Below the pieces are notes generated by a model, which ran no database searches, was not told where the DNA came from, and saw only the letters and a list, made by a program, of their open reading frames with translations. Source: Echinococcus granulosus (Eukaryota; Platyhelminthes; Cestoda; Cyclophyllidea; Taeniidae). From it: a stretch of 64,000 nt of DNA. The stretch spans positions 2,592,771 to 2,656,770 of the forward strand of contig NW_020170382.1 in NCBI RefSeq assembly GCF_000524195.1, given 5' to 3'. This document shows, piece after piece, positions 49,070 through 63,453 of the stretch. The position numbers and the translations under genes were made by a program. The stretch's first letter is position 1, and the number at the start of each line of letters is the position of its first letter.

Positions 49070-52000
49070 TTAACCTTTGTAGAAAGACGCGTAAGTCTAT
49101 TGGAATAAGCGTGCATAAGTCAAAAAGGAGGAGAACAGATGGTCTGAATCCATCTAGATCAAGAGATGCTGGTTTATTCTCATCAGTTGATCTGGGGTTA
49201 AACTCTCTCAAGTGTTCCTCTTCTTACGTTGAATCAGCGAAGAATTCTGATAAATTCGTTTCTTCAGACACTGACTTTATTACGCTTCCTTGGATCATGG
49301 ATACTGTTGCTTCTATCGCTCTTGCTATTGATCGCAATGAGGTCCCCCTTGTTTGTGGTTCTGTTGGCTGTGGGAAAACAGCAGTCATCGATTTCCTTGC
49401 AAAGTCCCGCTCGGTTCCGACCTTCCGCATGCAGATTAGCGAGCAAACTGATACGAAAGCCCTTCTTGGGGTTTACTGCTGTTCAAACACCCCTGGAGTT
49501 TTTGTTTGGCGTCCTGGACCTCTTATCAGCTGTATGACCTCAGGGAAATGGTTAATTTTGGAAGATGTCGACAAAGGCTCCGATGATCTATCCATTGTCT
49601 TAAGTCCCATTTTACGTAGGGCGAATGACATTGCTGCACAGATTCTCTATCCTAATACTGGTGAACCCGTGCCTTGTCATCCAGATTTCAGATTGCTTCT
49701 TACACGTCGCACAATTTCCTCGTCTGTTGGGCTCTCTGATCAGATTTCTGAGTCCGATGTATATTCCAATAACTGCTTTGTTATTTACATGAGTGGTATG
49801 TCGGCGGAAACAATTCAGAAGGTGTGTTTAATTATCTACTTGACTAACAACCATTGTACAAAGGCAAAAACAACCTATTTGAACTTTAGATTATTAAAGC
49901 TCGCAATCCAGACCTCTTGCCTCTCGCGAAGCGTCTTTTGTCCTTCCCTCTGCTGAAAGATATCGCAATATCCAATTCTCACAATCAACGTCTTGTCTGT
50001 TCACGCGACTTCTTTAAATTTCTCTCTCGAGCTCTGAAGACTTCCGGCAATGCGGATGCTTCTCTTCACCTCTATCTCGATGCCCTCGACTGTTTCGTTT
50101 GTTCCCAACCCATCGGTATTACTCGTGATGATGTGGCTGTCCAATTGGGCGGGATCTTCAACTTCTCTCGAGAGCAGTCCTCTAAAGTCTGGAAATCACG
50201 GAAACCTAAATTGCACATTAACTCTGCTCTTACTCAGGTCGAAGCGGGGCGAGCCGTTCTTCCCATTAAAAAGTCGGTTCACTGGGAACTTCAGCTCTCT
50301 AAGTGAGTTTCTCCTCCTTTGCACAAATTTCAATCTATAGTGCTTTTCTGAGTGCTTGAGGTCTTTTTGGCGTAGATCGTCAAGGCAGATATTCGCTGAC
50401 ACACGGCTAGTGTGCGCGCTGATGGAACAATTGGCGGTGGCGGTAGAGCATGCGGAGCCTGTGCTCCTTGTAGGTGAGACAGGCACCGGTAAGACCTCAG
50501 CCGTTCAGCGCCTCGCTCTGATGGCGGGTCGTCGACTGCGGGTGCTCAATCTAAGCCAGCAGTCGGATAGTGTGGATCTCCTCGGTGGCTTCAAGCCGGT
50601 GGACTCGCGAGCTCTCGTCAATCCTGTGAAGGAGAGGTTTGAGAATCTCTTTGTGAAGACTTTTCGGTTGGAGTCGAATAGGCAGTTTCTGGGACACATC
50701 CAGGTTCGTTCGTTCATTACTGTAAAAACTTTGCATACCTGAAATTAGTTGATGCGATTGAACTTGTTTTTATACGTGCCTTCTGAAGAAGCAATAATTG
50801 GTAATGTATTAGGACTGGCGTCTAATTTAATAACCCAATTCAACCGTCGCTTTTGTTAGGTTGGATTAAGATGGAAATCCAAAATTACTTTTTAATATAG
50901 TCATCCTTCAACGCGACTTCTGTGCAAGTTTAAAAAATCAGGCCTTGGATCTTCCTTTAACATTGCGGCATACATTTTCAGAACTTCAACAAAGCCATAA
51001 CTTTTGAAGACAGTGAAAACCTACTCATATCTTCTATACCGAACACCTTTGTTATATGAAGTTCAAAACATTTTGTAGGACACTTCCGCGGTTGAAGGTA
51101 AAGAAATTGCCATCAAAGGAAAAAGAATTACAATCTACACTGTAATTCTAGTAAAGTTCCCTTTGCTTTGGTGATGTTTTCTTGAATAGTCGAAAATGGA
51201 TAAGCAGAACACCCAAAATACATGGCAAAACTAGTCAATGGGATTCAAATGCTAAATTTAGTCATTTCCTTTAATCATACTGCATGGCAGAGGAGTACCA
51301 CCTGTCCGTTTTCTTGTGGAGATGGCACTTGGGTGTTCTTGGACATTTGAACCTAGTGAAACTATTACTGACGACTAGTCTGTTTGTGTGGTACTCGGGC
51401 GTTGACGAAATTATCCTTAGAGAAAAACGCAATCAACTCCATAACAACCATTTTTCATGCTCCAAATTTACCGGAAATTCTCTTTAATATCTTCGTTTTG
51501 CAGTTCCTAACCTATCTTTGTTTCTCAAAATTCGTTTTATTAGTCCGTTATCATTGCATTGAATTTAGTGGCACTGATAACGCATTATTTACACATGGAT
51601 ATAATATTTGTTTTGTGACTGAGAATTTGCATTCGCGGTCTAGGGTAACCAAGACATTCCGAAATAGATTTCTTCCCTAATCCAGACTGCTTACAAAATC
51701 ACATTCTTTGGTTTTCAAATAATCAACGTGAAACTGTACTGGTAAATTGCATTTTTTTCAGGGCAAATTTTAAAAGTTATATTACATCAAGGAGGTTAGA
51801 AATTCTGTCTTTTTGGAGCATATTTTCTTATTTGTTTTCTATATCCAACCAGAGCCGCACCACCTCCGGCCATTGGCGTGACCTGCTGACTCTGCTGAAG
51901 CATCCTGCAGCAGCTGCCATTCGAAAGCTCTCCTCTGAAAGCGGTGACAGTTGTGGTGCCGGCCACCAGAAAGCTTCACTTGCTGAGTGGCAGTCGCTAT

Positions 52001-55000
52001 GGAACGAGTTGGAGGCATTAGAGCGGCGGCTGACCCTTGCCTCCTCTGTTAATGGTACCTCTTCCTCTTCGTTGGCCTTCGCTTTCATTGAAGGTGCACT
52101 GGTTCGAGCCTTGGAGGATGGAGATTGGGTTCTCCTTGACGAAATCAACCTCGCGCCTGTGGAATTGCTCGACTGTCTATCGGGCCTACTGGACTCCGCT
52201 CAGAACTCTGTTACTCTTGTCGATAGGGGGTAAGTCTTTCTAAACAGTTACCAAGAGTTCTGTTGGTTTATATGTCCGACGCCGATGTTTTTGCCATTGA
52301 GATCATAATGATCGGAAAGGTTATGAATTTGCCAATTTTGTGATTGGCTGAGTAATATGACAAAAGTACCCCTTTGATGTTGCGTTACTATAATCAAAAA
52401 TTGTAAGCATTTTGGTTGGAAGCTTCATCGAGAAGATAATGGTGTTTAGTAAACATTTCTGCTTGCCTAGATTAAACTTAAGATCCACTTTTTGATACTC
52501 TTTCGATCTTTTATCACGCGGTTTGGGCCATTTATGCGGATCTAAATAAATCGATTTCATTTTATTAAAGAACAACTTTTATTCATTTTTCCAGTAATTA
52601 CTGGTTCCGGACCACTTTAAATGCTAATGGACTTAGAGTCGTCATTTCACGTGCCAAAATTTGGCCAATCTTTGTCAGCTAACCAATATATTGTTTTGAC
52701 AACAAATTCATTCTTCTTTAAAACTCAACTTTGACCAACTTATGTATCATTATTGTTGCCATACTTTTTCTATCTACTCGCAACGGTTTTCTTTTCACAA
52801 CAGAGCAATAACCATAAATGCGGTATCTGGTTGATTGGCCTAAGATTAGCAAATAAATGAAACGAAACCCCCTGGGCATACGAGTTTTAAAGTGGACTTA
52901 GAAAATAACTTTAAATTACCTTTTCAAGATTCATCAAAAGGGTAGCAGCAGTGTGTTGCAGTGACAGAAACATACTTTGGGGTCAAATGAAAAAATACCG
53001 ATTTCGGATTCCTAGAGAATATTTTCTAATGATGGTACTTTGAAATTGGCACCTTCAATTAACCAAACCTTATTCAATTCCTTGAGATAGTTCGTATAAT
53101 CTGGTTAATGTATTTACGAACGCGATGCTTCATGTATCAACTTTGGGCCATTTGATCGCCAGTTCTACCAATCTACTGCCATAATTTTTAGTCCTCTGTG
53201 TCAGTTCTGTAATAGTTTACGGAAACGACTCTAAGCAAAACTATGAGGATTGGCGAATTTTTTTGTCAGGAGTGTACTGCACCGATGGTGGGTTCCTTTG
53301 AAGGACCTAATTACGGTTCTATGTGTTCCATCGAATGGTTGTTTTCTGTAAATCAGTCACTTAGACTCCTTGAGGTAATTTGTACCATTGGGGGCGATGT
53401 TTATGACAATCGCAAGGGCTCACCGATATTACTATTTTATTAGTAGGTAGTGGTAGTTTAAACAGTTTGAACTAGCCAGCAATGAATTCATAAGTCTTTT
53501 AGTCTTAATTACTGTTCTCCTATCTCATCCTTCACCGGCCAGTGACCTTGAGCCAGTGAAGCGCCACCCGGACTTTCAATTGTTTGCGGCGATGAACCCC
53601 TCGACGGATGTGGGAAAGCGAGAGCTGCCGACAGGGCTGCGGAATCGCTTCACGGAGGTACGCGTGGCAGAGCTCGATCCCGCTATGTCGGCAGCCGATC
53701 GAGAGGACCTGGCGCTGTTGGTGCGCACCTACCTCCTCGCTCTTGGGCCCTCAGCTGCTCAGATATCGGCTGTCGTCCAACTCTACGTTGCTCTTAAAAA
53801 GGCCGCTGCAGATGGTCTGGTTGATGGTGTCGGACAGCGGCCCTGTTTCAGGTTCACTACCTTCTCCCTTCCTTTTTTTCCTTCTTTGCACTTCTCGAGG
53901 AGTTTTTCAATCTTAAAGGCTGTTTTTGGTTTTTTCGTTTTGGGCTTAGATTTATTACTTTTGGTACTGACTTCTGAGATTTTCCTCCCTGTCACATATC
54001 TATTCAACTACCTATTTTACCGTCTTATACATCCACCTTAAGAAAATTTCATCTTTTTGCCTAGGAATTTATCCACCTGTTCTCCGCTTGCATACTTGGG
54101 GTGTCGTTCTACTGCACTAACTCTATCAACAACAACCGTCTTAACAGATTTTGCTGTATTACAGTTTGCGAACGCTCTGTCGTGCTCTAACTGAGGCATC
54201 TCGGGGCTACCACGGGGGCCTTTTGCGATCGCTTTATGAAGTAAGTTTATTCCTTTAGAGGAAGATTTTAAACTGCCAATTATTGAAACCCAGGACTTGG
54301 TGTTTTTGTTTGCATTTCATAAATCAAAACCTAAGATCGTTTAACCTCAATTGGCTGTCATAGGTTCAAAGGTATGTTCGCTTTCACCTTCAAGAACTAT
54401 TTGAATTTCACTTAAGCATTACTCGCTCAAAACTTTTCATTTTAAAAATTCCCTTTGTACTCTTGACATGCATTCAAATTGCACTTTAACATTTTGTAAT
54501 TTCACCATGAATTAATGGGATCAACTGCAGTTTCCTTTAGAAATATTGAAGGTACGTTTTTATTTTCTCGGCAATGCGTGAAGGATTCTTTACTTTCTAC
54601 TTCCAGTTGAGATAATTCTTAAAAAATGTCTTTAAAGAGCCCCCTACAACTAAGCTCGGTAAAAAGTACTTGCGACTGAAAAGTGTCACAACAATTTTCC
54701 ACCAAAAAATAGTCGTAAAAGTTGGTAGTGGGTCTTTTGAACTCCCGAGTCTTCAACCATTGCAGCCTGAATTTTGATAATAATTTTTCGTCAAAATTCT
54801 CCGTCTATTTGAGTCGATTAAAATAATGTGATTGCTTTAGTGCGGTTAAAAAAGCACAATCAAGATTATTGCATAATTTAACTGATAATTTTTCTAATTA
54901 ACAGTTGGCCACGTGGTAGGGGATGTATTGCATTGTGTTCAACCGAGAGCACACTAGATTTGCTCACCTATTCAACTCGTATTTCATCCTGTCTGTTAGG

Positions 55001-58000
55001 GCTTCCTCTTCAGCTTCGGCTCCCAGGTCGGTCGCAGCAGTCGTCCAGCCCTGGAGCGTTTAATTCAGTCTCACCTCCTCGCCACACTGCCCCAATCGTC
55101 GACACTTAAAAGGGATAAAGAAGTTCTCTGTCGTCAGCTCTTCTTCCAACCCCTCCCTTTACCTCCTACTCAGGAAGGCAACTCAGGTTTCGTATGTGTA
55201 GAGGGCTACTGGGTACCCCAAGGACCGCTTGATAGGTCCCATGGGAAGGATGGTGTGGTGCACAACGCTTATGTGCTCACCGACACTGTTCGTGGCAATC
55301 TCAAGGATCTTGCCAGGGTCGTCTCCGCCGCGTAAGTGGAAGTTTAGTAGATTACTTATATGTGGGAGTCTAATAAAAATGGATGATGTAAATCTTTTTT
55401 TACTAAATAAGCGAGTTAGCTTACCTCTACACTGTTTTGGCCGTTTTTCTTTGACGATTTAACTCACCTAAATAAAGCGATTATTAAATGGTTCTAGGGG
55501 AAGCCTGCCGGTGCTGCTGCAGGGTGAGACATCAGTAGGCAAGACCTCATTGATTACCTATCTGGCTGCACGTGTGGGTCAGGTGTGCCATCGAATCAAC
55601 AACCATGAGCACACCGATTTGCAAACCTATCTGGGCGCCTATACCGCTGCCTCCGCGACCTCTGCCTGCACTATTAATGAGGCCGAACCGGTCCCGCTGG
55701 TCTTCCAGGAGGGCATCTTTGTGCAAGCCATGAAACAGGGCCATTGGATCATCCTCGACGAACTCAATCTCGCACCCACAGAAATTTTGGAGGCTCTCAA
55801 TCGGGTGAGTTGCCTCTCCAACTTCAAAAAAGACATCCTTGGTGTACTCTGCTTTGCTTTAAAGAATTGTTAACTTACAAGACGAACGAAGATGCCAATG
55901 AAATTGCCATTTCTGTTTAGCATAGTAGCCGTGGAACTTTTGTTCAATTCAGTTACAGTTTCCTTGATTAATTTTGTTATCTTAAACACGTCTGTAAGAA
56001 TTGCCTAACTTTATCATGATAATCACAAATTTTAGTGAGCATTCGACCTTTTTTGCGATATTTATGACGCGATCTCCAGTTTCTGAAAGCATTCCATTGT
56101 AAAACTACAGTAACTATCACAGATTGTCGTTTTGTGTTTCCAACGTTTGCAGTTTTGCATTTTCACTTGTGCGATGCCATACTTTATTCTACGCTGTCTT
56201 TACTTATGCTTTCGCATTCATTTATCTTTTAATAAATAGAAAAATCCATGCAATTTTCCCTCTTCACTTGACTCCAGGTGTTGGACGAGAATCGAGAATT
56301 ATTCATCACTGAGACGCAGGAAATGGTTAAGGCTCATCCGCACTTTCGCGTCTTTGCCACCCAAAATCCACCAGGTCTCTACGCAGGTCGTAAGGTTCTC
56401 TCGCGAGCGCTGCGTAATCGCTTCGTGGAGCTGCATTTTGATCCTCTGCCTCGTACTGAATTGGAGGTCATTCTGGAGCACCGCTCTGCTCTGCCTCGCA
56501 GTCGCGCCGCCAAGATGGTGGAGGTGATGCACCAACTGCAGGTGAATGAAAGATTACCGTTGTTTAGGGTGTATCATTGCTGCAAGAAGTCTAATAATCT
56601 ATTTAATATGCCCTTTATTTCTTACTCCCTTGTTTAACGCAAAGCGTTTTGATGCATCGAGTGAAGTATAGAGTTGTTGGGACATGAATAGTAATTTTTG
56701 TTTTCCAAACAGTATTCCGAATAATAACTTTATAGCAATCGTGTGTACTGCGTTTACTTAGGCAGCAGTGTAATAATTGGTTCATTTATTTTTAGCTGCT
56801 TCGACGTGCCTCGGATATTTTCCAAGGCAAGGACGGATTTATCACCTTGCGTGATCTCTTCCGTTGGGGCGAGCGCTATCGCCTGGCCACCATTAACCGG
56901 GGGGAGAACCAACTCTTCGATTGGGACCGATATTTGGCAGAACAAGGCTACATCCTCCTTGCCGGACGAGCTAGACACGTAGACGAAGCCAAGGCTGTGG
57001 CTGATGTCATCCAAAAGGTTTTCAAGAGGCAGGTTGTGGAGAAGGAGTAAGCCAGTCTTTGCTTCTCTTCCTTCGGTTGACCGAGTTATGCGTCCATTTT
57101 CGAATTTTCCTGCGTAGTCTCTTCGACATTCATGAGGTCACCTCCTCCGTCGCGGCAGAGTTTCTCTCGGTGGTGGATCGTCAGCTCGGTGCAGAGTTTG
57201 ATCACGTCGTGTGGACACGGGACATGCGGCGGTTGTTAGTTCTTGTAGGCAACGCGCTGAAGTACAACGAACCTATTCTCTTAGTTGGTGAAACGGGGTA
57301 TGTCAGCGTTCGTGAGTGAATGCTAGAATGGATTTTCTAGGCCATATCAACAATGTTTTCATTACATGATCACATTTAGTTTTTTTCGGGTGGGGAGTGT
57401 TTGATATAATATCGAATTTTGAAACACTTTGGCGTTATAGTTTATGGTTCGATATTTTTGGTTCATTCTTCTCAGAAAATCTTTTTAAACGATCGCTATT
57501 CCACCTCAGGTTCAATTTTTTTGTTCAATACGAACCTTCATGAACATTTGCGTTTGTGTGAAAACAAAGTGCATGCATAGCAATGAAAATCCGAAGAGGA
57601 AATTCCCAATAATTCCCTGAAGATTGGTCTTCAGAATTTTGAAAATGCGATGGGAACTAAGTGTCACTTTTCATTGGTATTGAAGTAATAGTTTTGAAGC
57701 TTGATAAAATTTTTATTGCAGTGGGTTCGTAAACTCTTCAACATTTGATTAGCTAGTTTTGTTAAAACGGTCTCTATTCTTAACTTCCTTGTTGCGAGGC
57801 TTCCATTCTGTCGTGGACAAATTTAAAATTACTACTACCATATAGCATTGCTGCCTGTGGTCAGTAACATCTTTATCTGTGCTTTCTGGCAGGTTGTTCA
57901 TTAATGCATAGTGTAAAAATGTAGTATCTGGGCTTGTGTAATGCTGTGTGCAGTAATGCTTTGTAAATGAGCAAAGCTTTAAAAACTTGTAACTTCTGAT

Positions 58001-61000
58001 CAAAAACAACTAATCAGTGGAATGTGCGATTTTTGGTGTTTCAAAAGAATCGATGCTGTACACTTACCAACGACTTCCTTGTGCGTCGACTGTCGCATTT
58101 CAAAGAGACTCAAAAAAAACTTGTAAAATCGTAACGTCGGTAAAATTTTATTTTCCTTAAACAATTAGATTTTGATCGTCTTTTCGCCTCAAACATCTTT
58201 GTCGACAACTGAAATTGGCGGTGTGCAGCTGACGTCGGTCAGTATTAATCTCTTCATTTTTGAAAGGAAATGATGGATGAGGCTGTACGATTCGAGCGTT
58301 TAATTTTGACCTTTACTCTCTTTTGCATGCGTTTATCTAAAAGTGTTTCATAAATTTGCTGTACTAATTGCACTCCGTCTCTCGCCTCCGTGCAGCTGTG
58401 GCAAAACAACTATCTGCCAGATCTTCGCGGCATTGCACGGGCAGACGCTGCACTGTGTCAACTGCCATCAGTACACCGAGGCGGCAGACTTTCTGGGTGG
58501 TCTGAGACCAGTGCGCTCTTTGCACTCGGAGGGCGAGAGTGGCGCTGGTGGCGATGATCGTCTTTTCGAGTGGGTTGACGGGCCCCTGGTTGTTGCAATG
58601 CTGCGGGGTGAGAGCTTCCTTCTCGACGAAATCTCACTCGCCGACGACGCCGTCCTTGAACGTCTCAATAGCCTTCTCGAGCCAGAGCGCCGGCTCTGTC
58701 TCGCCGAGCGTTGCGGTGGCGGTGGCACCACCACATCCTCCGAAGACGAAATCACAGCAGCACCCGACTTCCGTCTCTTTGCTACCATGAATCCGGGTGG
58801 TGACCACGCCAAGAAGGAACTTTCACCCGCCCTTCGAAATCGTTTCACTGAGATTTGGTGCTCCTCGCCCACTTTTCACTCCGAGGTAACTTCAAAACCC
58901 AGTTCGAAAATGAAGGAGAAGGAGGAAAAGGAAGACTGGCAATCCATCGTATTACACAACTTCCGCCAAAGCGAGCTTTCCGTTCTTGCACTTCCTCTCA
59001 AACCTCTGGCCGCGGCTGTGGTAGATTTTTGTTGGTGGTTCGCACGAGGCCGCATTGAAGCGGTGTGTGAAATGGGTGAAAGGAGGACCAGGTGGTGCAG
59101 AAGACCCCCGCCGACAATTCGTGACCTTCTGGCATGGGTGGAGTTCATACAAAACCTTGTTAACTCAAGGCATGACTTCTCTCGCACCAGTGTCTTCAAT
59201 GCTTGTCTCCATGGTGCGGCTTTGATTTTCTTGGACTCTCTGGATGACTACTCTGACTTACAGAAAGAAGAATACCTCTTCCTAAGGCATGATTCTCTTC
59301 AGTGCCTTCAAGGCACCACCAAAGACTGGTTCGGATTCAGCTCTGTGGGAGGCGTAAACTACCTTTTGCGCTGCCTTCTGATTCACTTTGGTGCAGAGCA
59401 GGGTGAAAGAGACTCCAGTTGTGGACTTGTGGAGGATATTTCGCAGGCCGTGATGGAGTTTGTTACAAGTTTGAACCTCCGACCTGGTCAGTGCGCGCCG
59501 GAGTTGAGGGATTCAAACAGGCGCTACGGATGTCAGCCCTTCTTTATTGAAACTGGTTGGTTGCTGCTTCTTTTGATATTCAACTGCATTTCTTGTGAAC
59601 ATCAACGACTATTTTGACTATTTTGGCTTCAAGGCTTACTTTAAACTCTTGTATTCATGTAATTTGTACCTTTTTATCACGAGATTTGTTTGCGCTTATG
59701 CTTCTTTTCCACAAATCATTATACCTCTAGGTTTTAAACTCCCCCAGGAAAGACTTTTCTCCTCAGCTACATCTGGTCTCTTTCATATCAGTCACTTAGT
59801 ACAACTCTATTCCGTGAAGCTTTCATTTATTAACTCTCATTTGCCCAAATCTCCCAATTATTGCAACTTGCTCCAAAGGAAGCTTGTCTCTTTTCATGAA
59901 TTCAAACGCCACAATCCTAGGTCTTTGGTCTTTGAAGAATAGCCCATTCAACATACCTTACTATCACTAAGTAGTTCTTGTGTTAAATGATATTTTTCTA
60001 AATTTTATAGCTGAATAGTGTCTTAGGCTCATAAATGTACCACATTACACCCCCTACCTTACTCAATTTGTCCAATTTTAATCTCAGCTGCCGTTTAATT
60101 TACTTCATTATTGCAACTCATTGAACTCGGTCGTTTTTTTCGCTTCGATCGCCCAGCACCTCTACCTTGCCTTGCCAACTAATGGCCCGCTTCGCCTGTT
60201 TGCGAATTTCGTTCCCCGTAGTTCACTCAAAGCTCATTTTCGTTTTCCCCTCCTAATAGAAATCTTCTTTCCCCTTATATATCCATTGATCTCCTTGTCT
60301 TCCGTCCTATTTACCTATCTCAGCTCTTCGCCACGTCCGTCCCCTCCATATGCATTTGTCTTTTCTCCTCTTTGCTCATCCTACCCTTTCTCATAGGTCC
60401 GGAAGTGTCTTCATCCCGTCTAGACGGTAATCTAATGCCGCTGACCTTCTGCTTGAGTGCAACCACGCCGGCTTCTAATCTCTGCCGTCTGTTGCGCGCA
60501 CTACAGTTACCGCGCCGTGCCCTTCTGTTGGAGGGCAGTCCGGGCGTAGGAAAGACCAGTCTCGTTACTGCCCTCGCCCGCGCATCTGGCCACCGTGTCA
60601 TTCGCATTAACCTCTCCGAGGCCACTGTGAGTCTCTTCTCCTATCCCTTCCCCTGTCTCCTATTCGACATCCAGGCGACTCAGTCTTATTGCTCTCATTC
60701 TCTTTTCAATATATTTTCATCAACGATCTTCGTCTATGCGCAGCTAGATGGTCAAGATAGTGTTTCATTCACTGCCTTGTTTTCACCGTCATTTATTTAC
60801 TTCCTTACTTTAAACACAGCTAATCTTTCATACCTTGTTTTTGCCTTTCCACCCGACTCACTTCATTCATTCTTTTTTCCTTTCCACAATAAGCTGGTCA
60901 GGTGTTCTTGAAAATCCAGGTGGTTTTTTGTTCTACTTTTGCTGTTTTGCGCCTCCATTGATGACTTTTGTTAATTTATCCTATTTGTTCCTATTTACTT

Positions 61001-63453
61001 GCTTACCCCAAACACTGCTGTAAATAAAAGCGTATCTTCAAAATATTGCTTAATTCACGCCTCGGAAATTGAAATCTATTCATTCCCTTGAAAATACGGC
61101 TCAAGTGAGCTCTGATCTACAAACAAGTGTGAAATTTTCTCCATTGTTACCTCGCTTTTCTAGATCCACTGTATTTGCTCACAAATTTCGAGTTATTGAA
61201 ACTGCAAGCCATATAATTGAGGTTTTTGTGAACGCTTAACAAAGTTACGACAAGCCTTCGTTCCTGACATATCATGATACGATTGTAATCATTCAGATAT
61301 GAAAGAGCCTTTATCAAATTCGTTCTAGTTCTTTGCCTGACTTAGTTTAAACGGAGACCATTCATTTTTAGGTATAGAATTTGTCTTCATTTTATCTCTT
61401 AAGTTTCTTGACCCGGTCGATACAACAGCACACTATTTGTAATGCTCTTTGAATTGAATCTAAAATTCTTTTTTAAACATTTTAACATAGTGTTCCAATG
61501 TGGAGTGTTCGTTTCTTAGGGTAGTTCATAGCATTAAAGGTAGGTACTTTTCATTGAGATTGGAAGTTTTCTGCTAGATGTGGAAGAAGTGCTTAATCCT
61601 GAGTTAACTTTCATTGAGAAGATGAAATGAGATTAATTGTCTTCCTTCGAACAGATGGCAAAATTACTCTGCTGAGATGGTGTTTGTCACTGACGAAGCA
61701 GATATTGCTTTAAAAACCAAATGCTACTTGTTTGAATAAGCATCCATACGTCGAGTCATGATCACAGTAAACTATCCCTTGTAATCACTGGCAGAAACCA
61801 ACTGTATTTGCTAATTTTCATTGTCAGGAGGTCACTGATCTCCTCGGTTGTGATTTACCTGTGGAAGGTGCCAGCCGTGGAACATTCGCGTGGCGCGACG
61901 GGCCCCTGCTCCAAGCCCTTCGACATGGATACTGGATCCTCCTTGATGAGGTATGCTTATGTTGCGATCGTATCACATTTCTTCGCTTAAATTGGTTTAA
62001 TTCGACAGTGCACTTTATGGCAACGCTCTTCGACTAAATAGCAAACGAATAAATATCTATTCCCTGTTCATCGATAAAACTATCTTTGGAGTTGGCTTGA
62101 AGTATGTTTTATCTAGGCCAATAATTTCTTCACTGCTCGAAATTAACCAAACAGATTTGGTATTATTGGTTTTTCCCTATCTACTTCTCTTTTGTGATTC
62201 AAAACAGCCACATTTTCGAAGTTTGATTAAGACTGAATGGTCTTAAACTTCCCCACTTTCAGCCAAAATAGTCATTAAATACCTTCTCTAAGTTGTTTGT
62301 GAGCCGTTCTGTTCTCAATGCCTTCTTGTAAGATCCAGAAACAGTTAATTGTCAGACATGCTCGTCTATGAAAACTTCTCAATGATCGCATCATTGTATC
62401 TATGCCTGATTCACTTAGCTAGCTGAAGAATAATGAGAATACAGTAAAAAATACTCAAACATCAAGTAGCATTGTAATTTAAAGTATTTTTCAGTAGAAA
62501 GTGAGATCTTTTTCTGCGGTTACACTGAGGAAAATATCGTTCATGTTGTTGGCCTTTGGTACCACATCTCAATATCGTTTTCATTTGTCCCTCACCTCAT
62601 TTACATTTCGTGTAATATTGAAAGCTTTTTTACCATTTCTTTCTCTACTTAAAACTACTGCAGGTAAATAAAATGAAACTTTCTCTTCGTTCTCTTTTCG
62701 CGCTTTTCCCATTAAATTTTAGCATTAAATATGGTAAATCTCAATATTTGTGGTATTATGTGGAACTACTTTTCGACAAATCGCGGATAAAACATTTTTT
62801 TGAAAAAAAACTTATCTGGTTCTTTGCAATCAATCAGGTAACCACAATGGGAGAATAATAACTGTTGTTTTGTGTACAGATGAATCTGGCCTCACAGTCA
62901 GTGTTAGAGTGTTTGAACGCGTGTCTGGACCACCGGGGCGCTATCTACATTCCCGAGTTGGGCACCACCTTCTACGTGAAGCCGAACGCTACACGTCTCT
63001 TTGCCTGTCAGAATCCCGTCGAGGAGGGTGGAGGACGAAAGTACCTGCCCAAGTCTTTCCTTAATCGGTTCACTCAGGTGCTCGGCATCTACTTCTGTAG
63101 TTGATACTGTTTGCTTTTTGTTAGCTTTGTTAGCTTTCGCTTGTGCATCAAACAAATGTTTTTAAACGTTTTTTCGATAGAACAATCGAGTTCAACTTTA
63201 AGAGTCATGCTATTCGGAACACATTTCTTTCAATTTGTCAATTTGGGGTTTTAAGTACCTTTGTAGAGAATCAGGCGTGACTCCTTCCGCCCGAGCGTTT
63301 AAATGATTATTTACCGAACATAAACAGCGAGTTTTTTTACTTCAGGTCCGCCTCAAACCTCTGACTCCTGCTGACCAAATCGGTATACTAACCGCCATCT
63401 TCACCGATATTCCACTCTCGCACATTGAGGCTATGGTCCAGTTTAACTCTCTC
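49070..63453 (+). CDS. MDN1: Midasin, AAA1 to AAA5 (partial; runs off the right edge)
   Basis: Giant dynein-related ATPase that strips assembly factors from nuclear pre-60S ribosomes. Sixteen exons join in frame over 1802 residues: 49070-49821, 49890-50302, 50376-50703, 51853-52229, 53543-53851, 54165-54240, 55000-55331, 55498-55804, 56278-56541, 56796-57046, 57118-57297, 58396-59555, 60397-60626, 61828-61950, 62880-63077, 63346-63453. P-loops of the five AAA modules start near residues 95 (GSVGCGKT), 420 (GETGTGKT), 870 (GETSVGKT), 1195 (GETGCGKT) and 1629 (GSPGVGKT). Walker B motifs are WLILEDVD, WVLLDEINLAP, WIILDELNLAP, FLLDEISLADD and WILLDEMNLAS; sensor/finger blocks such as ATMNPGGDHAKKELSPALRNR are intact. 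The N-terminal region before AAA1 is missing, and AAA6, the linker, the acidic region and the MIDAS domain would lie beyond the window. The first exon opens with two bases of a split codon, so an upstream exon exists. Confidence 0.95.
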
